Origin: Candidatus Dormiibacterota bacterium
Lineage (GTDB): Bacteria; Chloroflexota; Dormibacteria; CF-121
Reading direction: 5' to 3'
Length of the DNA stretch: 64,000 nt
Assembly: GCA_035544955.1 (NCBI GenBank)
Contig: DASZZN010000034.1
Span: forward strand, 1-64,000
In this document: in pieces, positions 15,413 to 24,103 of the stretch
Layout: each line of letters opens with the position of its first letter
Numbering within the stretch: position 1 is the first letter of the stretch
Translations under genes and position numbers: made by a program
The notes under the pieces: model-generated
The model's input: the letters and a program-made list of their open reading frames with translations, nothing else
What the model was told of the DNA's origin: nothing
Database searches by the model: none

Positions 15413-16884
15413 CGAACGCCTCGGATACGGCTGACCATCACCGTTCCGAGGATGAACCACAGCGCCGCGCTCCCGAAGATGAAGCGGAAGCCCAGGTCGT
15501 TGCCGCTCGCGACGCCCAATAGCTGGTGACCCGGCTCGTTCAAGAAGTGGAGAAACCCGGCCAGGATGGCCGGCGCGAGCACCTGCGGAAGCGTGAAGGA
15601 GACGTGCCAGAGCGCCATGTCTCGCCCCGCCGCTTCCTCGCGATTGGGAAGTACGTCACAGGCGAGCGCCCAGTCGACGGCGTAGTAGGCGCCGTAGCCG
15701 ATGCCGTAGAGGATGCCGAGGACATACAGCACGGTCAGGGAGCGGACCAGGCCGAAGAGCAGGATGGAAACGACGACGGCCTGAATAGCGCTGGAGATGT
15801 AGACGAACAGCTTGCGCCGCCCGGTCCGGTCCGACAGGACGCCGCCGATCATCGAGGGGATGATCGCCCCGGCAATCACCGCCAGCAGCCAGAAGGCACT
15901 GGCGGCGCCGGCATCCTTCGCGCGCACGACGTCCCGGAAGTACAGCTCCATGAACGGAAGGATCGAGAAGATGCCCAATGTCACTAAAGCGCGAGTCGCG
16001 AACGTCCAGAAGAAGTCGTTGGAACGGAACGCCTGGAAGAATGCCATCAGCGCCGGAAGCTGTCGCGCGGCCATCACGGTGACGATGCCGGCCGCCAGGA
16101 AGACGGCGACGACCGGCCATAGGAAGGAGCCAAGCTGAAGGAGAAGGATCGCGAACAACGCGATGAGGGCGACGAGGAAGGCCCCACCGCAGACGATGGC
16201 CGCTATGGACAAATCTCCCCTGCCCTGTCGGGGGGAGGGCCGGGGTGGGGGGATGATCCGAGGCTCCTTGACCGCGATCACGGTGATCAACAGCGTGATG
16301 GCGAGGATGACGGCGACGACGCCGTAGCCGGCGAGAAGGCCGGCGCGCGTATCACCGTAGAGCTTGAAGGTGAGGCCCACCAGCCCGACGCCAACGACGG
16401 TTCCCAGCTGGTTCATGGTGCCGAGCAAGCCCGAGGCGCGGCCTCGATCCTCCGCCCGGACGACGTCCGGGATGACGCCCGTGTAGGCAGCCCCGGCCGC
16501 ATTGTTGCTCAACTGCACGACGAGGTACGCGGCGATAAAGGTCAGTTGATTCGTCGAGAGCGCCAGCAAACCCAGACCGATGATGTTCAGAACAGTGCCG
16601 GCTACCATCCAGGGCCGCCGGCGTCCCCAGCGGGTCACGGTTCGGTCGCTCAGCCAGCCGACGAGGATGGGGGTGAGTAGGGCAAAGACCCCGCCCGCGG
16701 CCGTCACCCGGCCGATCAGAAGATCGGCGTTGGAGCCGGCGATGAGGGTGGCGCCGACCGGGATGAGCGAGATGTAGATCGGCTGCCAGTGGGCGCCGCC
16801 GCCGAACCAGAAGGCGTTGATCGCCGCCAGCCGGCCGAAGCTGAGTCGTGCTGTCGGCTCTCCCCGAAGCGACGTGACGGCCAT
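15409..16884 (-). CDS. MFS transporter, GPH/SLC45-like, with repeat-derived loop
   Basis: A 491-residue 12-TMS permease. GWLSDRTVTRWGRRRPWMVAG at residues 76-96 is the loop 2-3 signature of the glycoside-pentoside-hexuronide and SLC45 sugar symporter branch, and GGVLSDRTGRRKLFV near residue 365 is its second-half counterpart. A sugar or glycoside is the likely substrate; this is inference. The central cytoplasmic loop reads KEPRI-IPPPRPSPRQGRG-D at about residues 207-224; the proline-rich stretch is encoded by the dispersed repeat and lies exactly between the two six-helix halves, where an insertion would be tolerated. Confidence 0.85.
   Translation of the reverse strand: MAVTSLRGEPTARLSFGRLAAINAFWFGGGAHWQPIYISLIPVGATLIAGSNADLLIGRVTAAGGVFALLTPILVGWLSDRTVTRWGRRRPWMVAGTVLNIIGLGLLALSTNQLTFIAAYLVVQLSNNAAGAAYTGVIPDVVRAEDRGRASGLLGTMNQLGTVVGVGLVGLTFKLYGDTRAGLLAGYGVVAVILAITLLITVIAVKEPRIIPPPRPSPRQGRGDLSIAAIVCGGAFLVALIALFAILLLQLGSFLWPVVAVFLAAGIVTVMAARQLPALMAFFQAFRSNDFFWTFATRALVTLGIFSILPFMELYFRDVVRAKDAGAASAFWLLAVIAGAIIPSMIGGVLSDRTGRRKLFVYISSAIQAVVVSILLFGLVRSLTVLYVLGILYGIGYGAYYAVDWALACDVLPNREEAAGRDMALWHVSFTLPQVLAPAILAGFLHFLNEPGHQLLGVASGNDLGFRFIFGSAALWFILGTVMVSRIRGVR
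16214..16252 (-). repeat. Dispersed palindromic repeat inside the GPH-type transporter gene
   Basis: TCTCCCCTGCCCTGTCGGGG then GGAGGGCCGGGGTGGGGGG; on the gene strand it reads in the same direction as the copy in transglutaminase 3. It is translated as IPPPRPSPRQGRG in the interdomain loop. Confidence 0.85.
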
Positions 16885-16968
16885 TCTCTCCCCTTAACGC
16901 ATCCCGGGCGCGAATCGTATCACCCCAGGGGTAGACTCTCCTGACCACTGGAGGAAGGGAGGACGCAG

Positions 16969-18231
16969 ATGGCAAAGAACGATGCCTACACACGTCGAAC
17001 ATTTCTCAAGAAGTCCGCGGTAGCGGGTGCGGCAGTTCTCGGCGGAACCCTCTGGACGCCTTTGTCGGTGGCGGCGCGGGCGCAACGTCCCGACAAGAAG
17101 AAGTCACCGATCAAGCACTTGATCATCTCGTGTCAGGAGAACCGCTCCTTCGACCACTACTTCGGTTACTCCGGCCAGGTGCAGGCGAAGGGCTATGGCC
17201 CGCCGCCGGGGTACACGCAGCCGGATGCGGCGGGCGGACGACATGCCCCATTCGAGTTCACCGCGCTTTCGACCAACGATCCGCCCCACGGGTGGAATGG
17301 CGTCCACAAGCAGTACGACGGGGGCAAGATGGACGGCTTCTATACCACTGGGGGCAACGACGCGATCGGTTACTACACGCAGCGCGAGCTGCCCTTCTAC
17401 TACAGCTTGTTCCGCAACTCAGCGCTCTGCGCGAACTACTTCTGCTCGCTGCTCGGTCCAACCTGGCCGAACCGTTTCTACCTCATGTCTGGAACATCGG
17501 GCGGCATCACGACGAACGGCCTCTGGGGTTATGGAATCTTCGATTCGGGCGGCTGGCCGATCATCCTCGACCTGCTCGACGAGTTCGATGTCACCTGGAA
17601 GATCTACAGCATCGGCTCGGACGACGTTCCCTCCGGCGACAGCGACAACGTTGCCGTCTTCTGGAGTCGATGGGCGCACGATCCGCGAACGACGGCGACC
17701 AAGGCCGACTACCTCGCCGACTGCGAGAATGACGAACTGCCTGACGTCTCCTGGGTGATCCCGAGCTTCTCGATGGGCTTCGACGAGCATCCGCCAGCGG
17801 ATATCTCGGTCGGCATGGGGTTCCAGCAGGAGATCATCACCGCGCTACGCGAGTCGGATGCCTGGAAGCGGTCGGCGTTCTTGCTCACGTATGACGAGCA
17901 CGGCGGCTTCTTCGATCATGTGGCGCCGCCACAGGTGGATGCCTACGGATTGGGCATCCGGGTGCCGTTCTGGGTCATCTCGCCATTCGCCCGGCGGGGC
18001 CCGGTGCTGTCGCGCAAGCCCGCAGAGCACGCCTCGACGCTGAAGCTGATCGAGCGGCTGCATGGACTGCCAACCCTTGCTTCGCGGAACCATCAGTTCG
18101 ACGTAGCCACCCCCACGGGCGGGAACTACCAGTCGGGCGGCAAGCCAGCGCCTCCGCGCGACCGGCTCGACTCGATCAGCGATCTGCTCGACCTGTTCGA
18201 TTTCGAGAACAACAATGACCAGTCGCAGTAG
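16969..18231 (+). CDS. Tat-exported phospholipase C / acid phosphatase family phosphoesterase
   Basis: A 420-residue exported phosphoesterase. The Tat signal is clear: [19 protein letters not shown] at residues 8-26, with a cleavage region near [13 protein letters not shown] at 57-66 carries the catalytic Asn/metal-binding residues of the PLC/AcpA family. [18 protein letters not shown] near residue 305 gives the C-terminal metal ligands, and [16 protein letters not shown] follows, as in bacterial non-haemolytic PLCs. The likely role is release of phosphate or diacylglycerol from phospholipids outside the cell. It lacks the C-terminal beta domains of the large Pseudomonas enzymes. A strong GGAGGAAGGGAGG ribosome-binding site precedes the ATG. 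Confidence 0.9.
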   Translation: MAKNDAYTRRTFLKKSAVAGAAVLGGTLWTPLSVAARAQRPDKKKSPIKHLIISCQENRSFDHYFGYSGQVQAKGYGPPPGYTQPDAAGGRHAPFEFTALSTNDPPHGWNGVHKQYDGGKMDGFYTTGGNDAIGYYTQRELPFYYSLFRNSALCANYFCSLLGPTWPNRFYLMSGTSGGITTNGLWGYGIFDSGGWPIILDLLDEFDVTWKIYSIGSDDVPSGDSDNVAVFWSRWAHDPRTTATKADYLADCENDELPDVSWVIPSFSMGFDEHPPADISVGMGFQQEIITALRESDAWKRSAFLLTYDEHGGFFDHVAPPQVDAYGLGIRVPFWVISPFARRGPVLSRKPAEHASTLKLIERLHGLPTLASRNHQFDVATPTGGNYQSGGKPAPPRDRLDSISDLLDLFDFENNNDQSQ

Positions 18232-18275
18232 GTAACGAAGCTCTAGGCTCCGCCGTCAGGACTACATAATGAGCC

Positions 18276-19391
18276 ATGCTCCTCGCCGCGCTTCACTGGG
18301 GGGAGATCGTCGTTGGGGTCGCCCTCGTCCTGATCGTCTTCTACGACCTCTTTCAGTCGGTCGTCTTGCCTCGCCCGGCGATCAACAAGCTGGCGACGGT
18401 GCGCTACCTGCTTCGCGGGGCCTGGCTCACCTGGCGATGGGTGGGCAATCGGATGTCGTCGATCCCCCGGCGCGAGCGGTGGTTGGCGACCTACGGCCCG
18501 ATCGGCGTCCTCCTCTCCTTCGCCGTGTGGGGGCTGGCGCTGGTGCTCGGATACGGGTTGATCATCGATGGACTGCGCGAGCAGCTGCGCCCGACACCAG
18601 ACTCGTTGGGCACGTCGCTGTACTTTTCGGCGACGACCCTCGTGCCGCTCAGCTACGGCGACATCATTCCCATCGGGGTACCGGCGCGCCTGGCGACCAT
18701 CTTCGAAAGCACGACCGGCATCATCTTCGCGGCGCTCGCCATCACGCTCCTCTTTTCGCTGTATCAGGCATTTCAGCGACGCGAGGAGTTAGTCGTGACG
18801 CTCGATGCACTCGCCGGCGCGCCGCCCTCCGGCGTCCAGATTCTGGAGACAGCGGCGGCACACAATATGCGCGACGAGCTGATCAAGACCTTTGACGATT
18901 GGAAACTGTGGGCGGCGGCGGTGCTGGAGAGCCACCTGGCCTACCCCTCGTTGGTCTTCTTTCGATCGAGTCACGATAACGAGGCATGGCTCAACTCGTT
19001 TGGGGCCGTGATGGATGCCGCGGTCCTCGTCATGAGCACCGTCGATGACAAATCCGAGGGGCCGGCCAAGCTGATGTATCGCGTCGGCAACCATTTGGTC
19101 GAAGACCTCTCCTGGTACTTCCGCCGCTGGGCGGTGCCGGCCGATACGCCCGTCATCGAGCGCTTCGAATTCGACGAAGCCTGGGAGCGCCTGAAGAAGG
19201 CGGGCTATCAGTGCAATTCCCCCGAGGAGGCCTGGACCAAGTTCGCCAAGTTTCGCTCCAACTACGCCGCGCCCATCAATGGCCTGGCCCGCGCGCTGGC
19301 GATCATTCCGGCGCAATGGATCGGTGATCGTTCCTACCTTCCGCACCGCGAGCGGGAGCAGCGCCGCTTTCGGCGGCGAAAGAAGCGATAA
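18276..19391 (+). CDS. Ion-channel (two-TM K+ channel-like) protein with atypical filter
   Basis: A 371-residue protein: hydrophobic helices near 10-30 and 78-97, then a pore loop and a helix at 133-158, as in Ion_trans_2 potassium channels. The pore sequence ATTLVPLSYGD (residues 119-129) aligns with the TxGYGD filter, but the first Gly is Ser and extra residues precede it. Selectivity may therefore differ from K+. The C-terminal ~210 residues are cytoplasmic, helical and without a recognisable RCK domain, ending in a basic tail (RERE...RRRKKR). The ATG 18276 start follows ACTACATAATGAGCC; no clear ribosome-binding site is seen. Confidence 0.7.
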   Translation: MLLAALHWGEIVVGVALVLIVFYDLFQSVVLPRPAINKLATVRYLLRGAWLTWRWVGNRMSSIPRRERWLATYGPIGVLLSFAVWGLALVLGYGLIIDGLREQLRPTPDSLGTSLYFSATTLVPLSYGDIIPIGVPARLATIFESTTGIIFAALAITLLFSLYQAFQRREELVVTLDALAGAPPSGVQILETAAAHNMRDELIKTFDDWKLWAAAVLESHLAYPSLVFFRSSHDNEAWLNSFGAVMDAAVLVMSTVDDKSEGPAKLMYRVGNHLVEDLSWYFRRWAVPADTPVIERFEFDEAWERLKKAGYQCNSPEEAWTKFAKFRSNYAAPINGLARALAIIPAQWIGDRSYLPHREREQRRFRRRKKR

Positions 19392-19410
19392 CCCGGTGGA
19401 GACCCGGCAA

Positions 19411-19806
19411 ATGGATGATCGCGTCCTGCTCCACCAGGTCCATCCGCTAAAGCTGGCCGCTGACATCTCGGCCTCGCTCATTTCCAACACCCTGCTGTGG
19501 CGGCATCGGCCGGTCGCCGGGATCGTGACGCGCCTCGCGCTACCGATCGCCGGGTCGGCGATCGTGCTCACGGCGGCGGACGTGGAACGGCTGCGAGGGA
19601 CTGCCGCCGGTCGCTACGTGCTGGCTAACATGTCGCCCGCTGCAGTTGCGGTTCGCCTCACCGGCGACGTGGTGATGGCACTGGGTTCGTGGTACCGGCG
19701 TCCGCGATGGATCGCGCTCGGGTTCCTGGTCGTGGCGGCCGGGTGGTCGGAGGGGCTGGTCCGCTACGCGGTTGGCCGCAGAAACGTCTCTTCGCTGGGG
19801 AGGTGA
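19411..19806 (+). CDS. Hypothetical small membrane-associated protein
   Basis: A 131-residue protein without a recognised family. The stretch around residues 38-52 (LPIAGSAIVLTA) is mildly hydrophobic and that near 105-122 (WIALGFLVVAAGW) is more so; the rest is basic. The frame stays open upstream, but ATG 19411 or GTG 19396 immediately after the channel gene is the sensible start, suggesting co-transcription with the channel. The last 43 bases overlap the convergent DUF4388-like gene. Confidence 0.5.
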   Translation: MDDRVLLHQVHPLKLAADISASLISNTLLWRHRPVAGIVTRLALPIAGSAIVLTAADVERLRGTAAGRYVLANMSPAAVAVRLTGDVVMALGSWYRRPRWIALGFLVVAAGWSEGLVRYAVGRRNVSSLGR

Positions 19807-20171
19807 GCGCTCGGATCGAACGCCGACGATACTTGGCCCCAGGCAAGGGCGGCCTGTAGGGCATCCTCGCCTTTGAAACTGCCGCTCTCCGCATAAAAGA
19901 GGTGGCCGAAGAGGAAATAGAGGGAGCAGCTTCGATCGCCGGAGGTCACCTCGAGCTTGCCGGTGGCCCGCCGTGTCACCAGAGCCTCGATCGTCGCGGC
20001 AAGCGGTGCGTGCCCAGCCGACGCTTGCCCTGACGGCGCGGCCCCAACCGGAGGTGCGGGTACTGGTTGCTTCAACTCATCCTCGAGTGAGCGGGGCCGT
20101 CGAACCCCAACAACCAGCGCCACCCCCACGGCGATCACAATGACGCCGAGCACGACGAGCCAGATGGGCAT
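19764..20171 (-). CDS. DUF4388/PATAN-like domain protein with N-terminal membrane anchor
   Basis: A 135-residue protein. Residues 1-24 (IWLVVLGVIVIAVGVALVVG) form one transmembrane helix, a proline/alanine-rich linker follows, and residues 62-128 match the DUF4388 pattern: ALVTRRATGKLEVTSGD, CSLYFLFGHLFYAESG and GEDALQAALAWG. In other bacteria this domain occurs in two-component and gliding/polarity systems as a protein-interaction module. The neighbouring two-component system (20202-22318) is on the same strand and may use it as a partner; that is inference. Its 3' end is antisense to the end of the upstream-convergent gene by 43 bases. Confidence 0.7.
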   Translation of the reverse strand: MPIWLVVLGVIVIAVGVALVVGVRRPRSLEDELKQPVPAPPVGAAPSGQASAGHAPLAATIEALVTRRATGKLEVTSGDRSCSLYFLFGHLFYAESGSFKGEDALQAALAWGQVSSAFDPSAHLPSEETFLRPTA

Positions 20172-20201
20172 CGAAGCATAAACGCGCAGCGGAGAGAGAA
20201 C

Positions 20202-21647
20202 CTAACCGGAGGTCGACGAGACTCCAGGGGAGGGTAGCGCGGCGGGGAAGAGTTTCGGGAGGAAGAGCCGGAAGGTGGCGCCGGAGCCGTTTTGATCCAG
20301 CAACTGCAGGCTGCCACCGTGCGATTCCGCGATCGCCCGGCTGAGGGCGAGACCCAGTCCGGCGCCGGCGGTATCGCGGGCGCGCGCGGTGTCCGCCCGG
20401 ACAAACCGTTCGAAGAGCACCGAGCGAGCGGCTGCCGGGACGCCGGGCCCCTCGTCGCGCACGTCGATGTTCCAGCCTCGCGGCGTGGGGGCGCCGATCA
20501 GTTGGACCGCGCTCCCTTCCGGCGTGTGACGCGTGGCGTTGTCGATCAGGTTGTCCATGACCCGCCGCAGCAGGTCGGGGTCCCCAAAGACGCTCCCGGA
20601 ATCGGGTGCGTCCACGTCGACCCGGACGTGCCGCGTTTCCGCAACCGGCCGCCAGCGCGCCGCCGTCTCGTGGAGAAAGTCGGCGACATCGAGATTCGTC
20701 TCCGCCGGCTGCAGCGCGCCGGCGTCGGCCCGGGCCAGCATCAGCAGCTGGTCGACCATCCGGGCCATGTGCTCGACCTCGGCCTCGAGCCCGCGCAGGA
20801 CCTGCTGGTACTCGGCCGGGGTGCGTGCCCGGGCAAGGGTTCCTTCCAGCTCACTGCGCATCAGCGCCAGCGAGGAGCGCAGCTCGTGCGACGCGTCCGC
20901 CGTGAAGCGCCGCAGGCTCTCGAAGCTCGCCTCGAGGCGCGCCAGCATCCCGTTGAAGGTCTCGACCAGCTCGCCGAGCTCATCCGGCGGAACGTCGACC
21001 TCAACGCGACGATTGAGGTCGTGCTGGCTCAGCGAGCGCGCGGTCGAGGCGATGCGTCGCACCGGCTCGAGAATGTTGCCCGCCAGACGGTGCGCCAGCA
21101 GCGTTCCCGCGAGCACGATCAGGGCCGACAGGACGCCGAGGAAGAGGATGGTTTGATTCAAGGCCGTCTGCAGCTCGCTGACCGAGCGGCTGACGATCAA
21201 CACCGCCGTCGCTCCCTGGCTCGTCTGCAGCGGGAGTGCGTAGACGAGGCGCGGCACTCCCCGGCTATCGCGCACGCTGAACGGTGGAGCCGGCGTCTTG
21301 TTCGTCCGCGCGGTAGCCGCGATTCCGGCGAGGGTCGCGTCGGAGAGGGCCTGTCCCGGCGTCTGGCTGATCGAGCCATCGGGGGCCACGATCGCCGCAT
21401 CGACCGCGATCCCCTGCTGGGTCTCCGTCGGCAGATCGCCCGCCCCGAAGCGCACCTGGCCGTTGACGTCGTCGATGCCGCTGGCAATGGTATTGGCATG
21501 GGAGACGAGAACGTCAGCCGCGGCACCGGTCTCCGCCCGCGAGAGCGCGAGGTAGAGGGCGACGTCGGCCACCACGATCGCGAGAGCGAGGACGGCGGCG
21601 AAGGCGAGCGTGAGCCGGACGCGCGTGCCGGCGAGCATCCGGCTCAT
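20202..21647 (-). CDS. Sensor histidine kinase (HAMP-HisKA-HATPase)
   Basis: A 481-residue membrane kinase: TM1 at about 11-34, an extracytoplasmic domain of ~130 residues, TM2 at ~166-187, HAMP to ~240, and an H-box with His254 in FTADASHELRSSLALM. The N box (NLIDNATRHTPEG), G1 (DVRDEGPGVP) and G2 (GAGLGLALSRAI) motifs are complete, so it should be active; LRSSL replaces the commoner LRTPL. The start overlaps the stop of the regulator gene by four bases. The signal is unknown. The divergent small secreted protein at 22458 is a candidate target or ligand. Confidence 0.93.
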   Translation of the reverse strand: MSRMLAGTRVRLTLAFAAVLALAIVVADVALYLALSRAETGAAADVLVSHANTIASGIDDVNGQVRFGAGDLPTETQQGIAVDAAIVAPDGSISQTPGQALSDATLAGIAATARTNKTPAPPFSVRDSRGVPRLVYALPLQTSQGATAVLIVSRSVSELQTALNQTILFLGVLSALIVLAGTLLAHRLAGNILEPVRRIASTARSLSQHDLNRRVEVDVPPDELGELVETFNGMLARLEASFESLRRFTADASHELRSSLALMRSELEGTLARARTPAEYQQVLRGLEAEVEHMARMVDQLLMLARADAGALQPAETNLDVADFLHETAARWRPVAETRHVRVDVDAPDSGSVFGDPDLLRRVMDNLIDNATRHTPEGSAVQLIGAPTPRGWNIDVRDEGPGVPAAARSVLFERFVRADTARARDTAGAGLGLALSRAIAESHGGSLQLLDQNGSGATFRLFLPKLFPAALPSPGVSSTSG

Positions 21648-22318
21648 CGACGCGGTTCTAAGCGGTACCCGGCTCCACGGACCGTGACAAAGGGATCGCC
21701 GGCGCCGGCCGTGATGAGCTTGCGCCGCAGCCGTCCCATGTAAACCTCGACCAGGTTGTGCCCGCCCTCGAAGTCGTAATCCCAGACGTGGTCGATGATC
21801 TGCGCCCTCGTCAGCAGGCGTCCCGGATGATGCATGAAGAAGTCGAGGATCGCGAATTCCTTGGCGGTCAGCTCGACGTACTTGTCCGAGACCTTGAGGG
21901 TGTGGGCTGCCGTGTCGAGCACGATATTGCCCGCCGTGAGCACGGAGGTGCGATCGGGGAGGTGCCGCCGGGCGAGCGCCCTGATGCGCGCGAGCAGCTC
22001 ACGCATGGCGAACGGTTTGACCATGTAGTCGTCGGCGCCGGCTTCCAACCCGCGCACCCGGTCGTCGACCGCATCGCGGGCCGTCAACATCAAGATCGGC
22101 GCGCTCACTTTCTGCTGACGGAGCTGGCGGCTGACCGAGAGTCCATCGGCGCCCGGCAGCATGACGTCCATGACCAGCACGTCGTAGGGCGTACTGAGCA
22201 CCGCCGCGATCCCGTCGTTGCCCTCGTGGACGATGTCGACGGCGAGCCCCGACTCGCCCAGAGCCCGCTGAATGCTGGCCGCCAGCTTGCGGTCGTCCTC
22301 GATCAGCAACACTCTCAT
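21644..22318 (-). CDS. OmpR/PhoB-family response regulator
   Basis: A 224-residue regulator. The receiver has the acidic pair IEDD at 6-9, phospho-acceptor Asp51 (VLVMDVMLPG), Thr in MLTARD and Lys in MVKPF. The C-terminal winged helix ends VRGAGYRLEPRR, typical of the OmpR class. It is first in a two-gene operon with its kinase. Direct repeats of CTAAAAG spaced 11 bases lie 24 bases upstream of the start and are likely its own binding sites. The divergent gene at 22458 shares this intergenic region. Confidence 0.93.
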   Translation of the reverse strand: MRVLLIEDDRKLAASIQRALGESGLAVDIVHEGNDGIAAVLSTPYDVLVMDVMLPGADGLSVSRQLRQQKVSAPILMLTARDAVDDRVRGLEAGADDYMVKPFAMRELLARIRALARRHLPDRTSVLTAGNIVLDTAAHTLKVSDKYVELTAKEFAILDFFMHHPGRLLTRAQIIDHVWDYDFEGGHNLVEVYMGRLRRKLITAGAGDPFVTVRGAGYRLEPRR

Positions 22319-22341
22319 GCCCTCCAGTATCCGTACGGCGC

Positions 22342-22380
22342 CTAAAAGATATCTAAAAGCCTGCGCTGCCCCCGTTTTAG
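22342..22380. promoter_or_regulatory. Direct repeats, candidate OmpR-type operator
   Basis: CTAAAAG occurs at 22342-22348 and 22353-22359 with an 11-base period, and an inverted near-copy (GTTTTAG) lies at 22374-22380. Tandem half-sites one helical turn apart are the normal target of OmpR/PhoB regulators. The position between the regulator gene and a divergent secreted-protein gene supports autoregulation plus target control. Confidence 0.55.
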
Positions 22381-22457
22381 GGTGGGTTCATTTGCCGTGG
22401 CCAGACTTGGGCGTCAGGTCCCCCTTGCACGGGCCAAACCTTAGGAGGTGTCCATTA

Positions 22458-22790
22458 TTGAAGACGCCGAAGACGATTGGGCTGCTGGCTGTGCCAGTGG
22501 TTCTCGCGGCGGCGATCGTTTCTGCGACCGGGGCCTTCGCGAAGGCGCCGGCGCACCAGTCAGCGGCGAGTCTGGTGACCGTGAAGTTCAGCGCGCTGGG
22601 TGCCGTTGACGCCGTAAAATCAACCGTGGCGGCAGCAAGCGTGGCCGCGGCGGCCCCGAGCCAAGCGACCACCGAACCGACCGAATCGGCAACCGAACCG
22701 GCCTCGACCGAGACGACCGACGCCGCCGGCGGTCACGCGGACAACGCGAACGACCCGAACGTCGACCATCAGTTCAACGGCGAGGAGTAG
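22458..22790 (+). CDS. Small secreted Ala/Thr/Glu-rich protein
   Basis: A 110-residue protein with a clear Sec signal (KTPKTIGLLAVPVVLAAA then ATGAFAKA, cleavage near residue 30). The mature part is low complexity (ATTEPTESATEPASTE) and ends acidic (DPNVDHQFNGEE). I recognise no family. TTG 22458 is chosen because AGGAGG at 22443-22448 stands nine bases before it and the signal peptide begins there. Its divergent position next to a two-component system, with candidate operator repeats between them, suggests regulation by that system. Confidence 0.65.
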   Translation: MKTPKTIGLLAVPVVLAAAIVSATGAFAKAPAHQSAASLVTVKFSALGAVDAVKSTVAAASVAAAAPSQATTEPTESATEPASTETTDAAGGHADNANDPNVDHQFNGEE

Positions 22791-22808
22791 CGCTCCCCAT
22801 ATACCAGG

Positions 22809-22839
22809 CCCGGAGGACGCCTACCCTCAGTCCTCCGGG
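22809..22839. terminator. Hairpin between convergent genes
   Basis: CCCGGAGGAC and GTCCTCCGGG form a perfect 10-bp stem with an 11-base loop, located between the secreted-protein gene and the dedA-like gene. It has no T tract, so termination efficiency is uncertain, but the position fits a bidirectional terminator. Confidence 0.6.
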
Positions 22840-22849
22840 TCTCCCCGCA

Positions 22850-23626
22850 TCAAGCCGGCTCTGGCTTTGCTGCTTGGCGTAGCAGGACAAGAAGGTAGAT
22901 GCCGAAGGCGAGGACGATGACCGCCGGCAGGATCACGTAGCCCTCCCGATGAAGCTGGAGCAGATGCCCGATCCGCCCGCCGAACACGGCGCCGAGCATC
23001 ATGAAGAATCCCGCCCAGACGGCCGTCGAGATGGCGACGCTCGCGATAAAGACCCCGTAGGGGACGCGAAAGATCCCGGCGGCGACCGTGAGCGGCACGC
23101 GAAGTCCGGGGATGTGCCGCCCGAAGACGAGCGTCCAGACTCCATAGCGACCAAACCACCGCTCGGCGCGGTCGATGCGCGCCGGCGTCAAGTGCAGCAC
23201 CCTCGCGAGCCGGTGCTCGACGATGGAGCGTCCCCAGCGCTGCGAGACCCAGTAGAGGTTGCTCGCGCCGAGCACGACGACGGCGATCAGCCCCAGCCAG
23301 GCCGCCAGCCAGGTCAGCAGGCCGTGACCAGCGTGATGGCCGATGTACATGACGAAGACGTCGCCGGGCATTGGCATTGGGACGCCGGACTCTTCGAGGT
23401 AGAGCAGCCCGAAGGCCGCCGCCATACCGAACTGTCGCAGGAGGTGCCCGACGAAGAACGCACCATCCCGGACGAGTTCGGGGAGGTCTCCCTCAAGGAT
23501 CGCGAAGACCAACAGAGCGACGACCGCGGCGCCGAGCACGCCAACCGTCCAGCGGCGACGCTGGGCAGCGATCGCGGCAACCGCGCGTCGAGGCACGGGT
23601 CTCGGACTCCACCGCATGTGGCTCAA
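22850..23626 (-). CDS. DedA/SNARE-associated family membrane protein
   Basis: A 258-residue polytopic protein. The DedA signature is present: LLYLEESGVPMPMPGDVFVM near residues 75-94, and the later amphipathic segment FGRHIPGLRVPLTVAAGIFRV. DedA proteins act as undecaprenyl-phosphate or phospholipid scramblases/flippases in several bacteria; a role in lipid-carrier recycling fits a genome rich in GT-C enzymes, but this is inference. The start may be TTG 23626, which has AAGGA nine bases upstream, or ATG 23617. Confidence 0.88.
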   Translation of the reverse strand: MSHMRWSPRPVPRRAVAAIAAQRRRWTVGVLGAAVVALLVFAILEGDLPELVRDGAFFVGHLLRQFGMAAAFGLLYLEESGVPMPMPGDVFVMYIGHHAGHGLLTWLAAWLGLIAVVVLGASNLYWVSQRWGRSIVEHRLARVLHLTPARIDRAERWFGRYGVWTLVFGRHIPGLRVPLTVAAGIFRVPYGVFIASVAISTAVWAGFFMMLGAVFGGRIGHLLQLHREGYVILPAVIVLAFGIYLLVLLRQAAKPEPA

Positions 23627-23747
23627 CTTTGCCGGTCCTTCCTGAACAGCCTCTAAACGGCGCCTTCCGGCCCTAACTTAGTCTTAGACAGGAGCCGGTG
23701 TCGATTTTCCGGGGTTGCCGTTTGTCGTAAGGGCAGGAGGTGAAAAC

Positions 23748-24098
23748 ATGAAATACGTATTTCTTTTCTGTGGAACGGCGGCCGACCAGGCCGCTTTTGA
23801 CGCGCTAACCCCGGACGAACTCAGGCAGCGGTATAGCCAGGTCGGGCGCTGGTTCGCGGAAAATCAGGCGCGGCTTGGCCATGGTAATCAGTTACAGGGT
23901 CCCGACACGGCAACGACGATTCGTTTCCAGGCCGACGGCAAGCCACTGGTGAAAGATGGTCTCTTCCTCGAGGGCAAGGAGATCGTCGGCGGATACGCCG
24001 AGGTCGAGGTTGCCAATCTTGACGAGGCACTGGCCATGGCCAAGAGTTGGCCAGGGCGTGGGACGCTAGAGATCAGGCCGGTTATCGAGCAGCGATAG
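23748..24098 (+). CDS. YCII-related (DGPF) domain protein
   Basis: A 116-residue small alpha-beta protein of the YCII/DGPF family. It starts MKYVFLFCG and has the typical QGPDTATTIR, DGLFLEGKEIVGGYAEVEV and LDEALAMAKSWPG segments; VKDGLFLEGKE corresponds to the DGPF loop. These proteins are regularly encoded next to ECF42 sigma factors, as here, where the sigma gene starts five bases downstream. The biochemical role is not established. ATG 23748 is chosen for the strong AGGAGG at 23735-23740. Confidence 0.9.
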   Translation: MKYVFLFCGTAADQAAFDALTPDELRQRYSQVGRWFAENQARLGHGNQLQGPDTATTIRFQADGKPLVKDGLFLEGKEIVGGYAEVEVANLDEALAMAKSWPGRGTLEIRPVIEQR

Positions 24099-24103
24099 CA
24101 AGA

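Noticed and set aside
20292-21743. A 483-codon + strand frame opposite the sensor kinase
   Set aside because: The minus strand has full HAMP-HisKA-HATPase motifs; the + frame is low complexity and basic.
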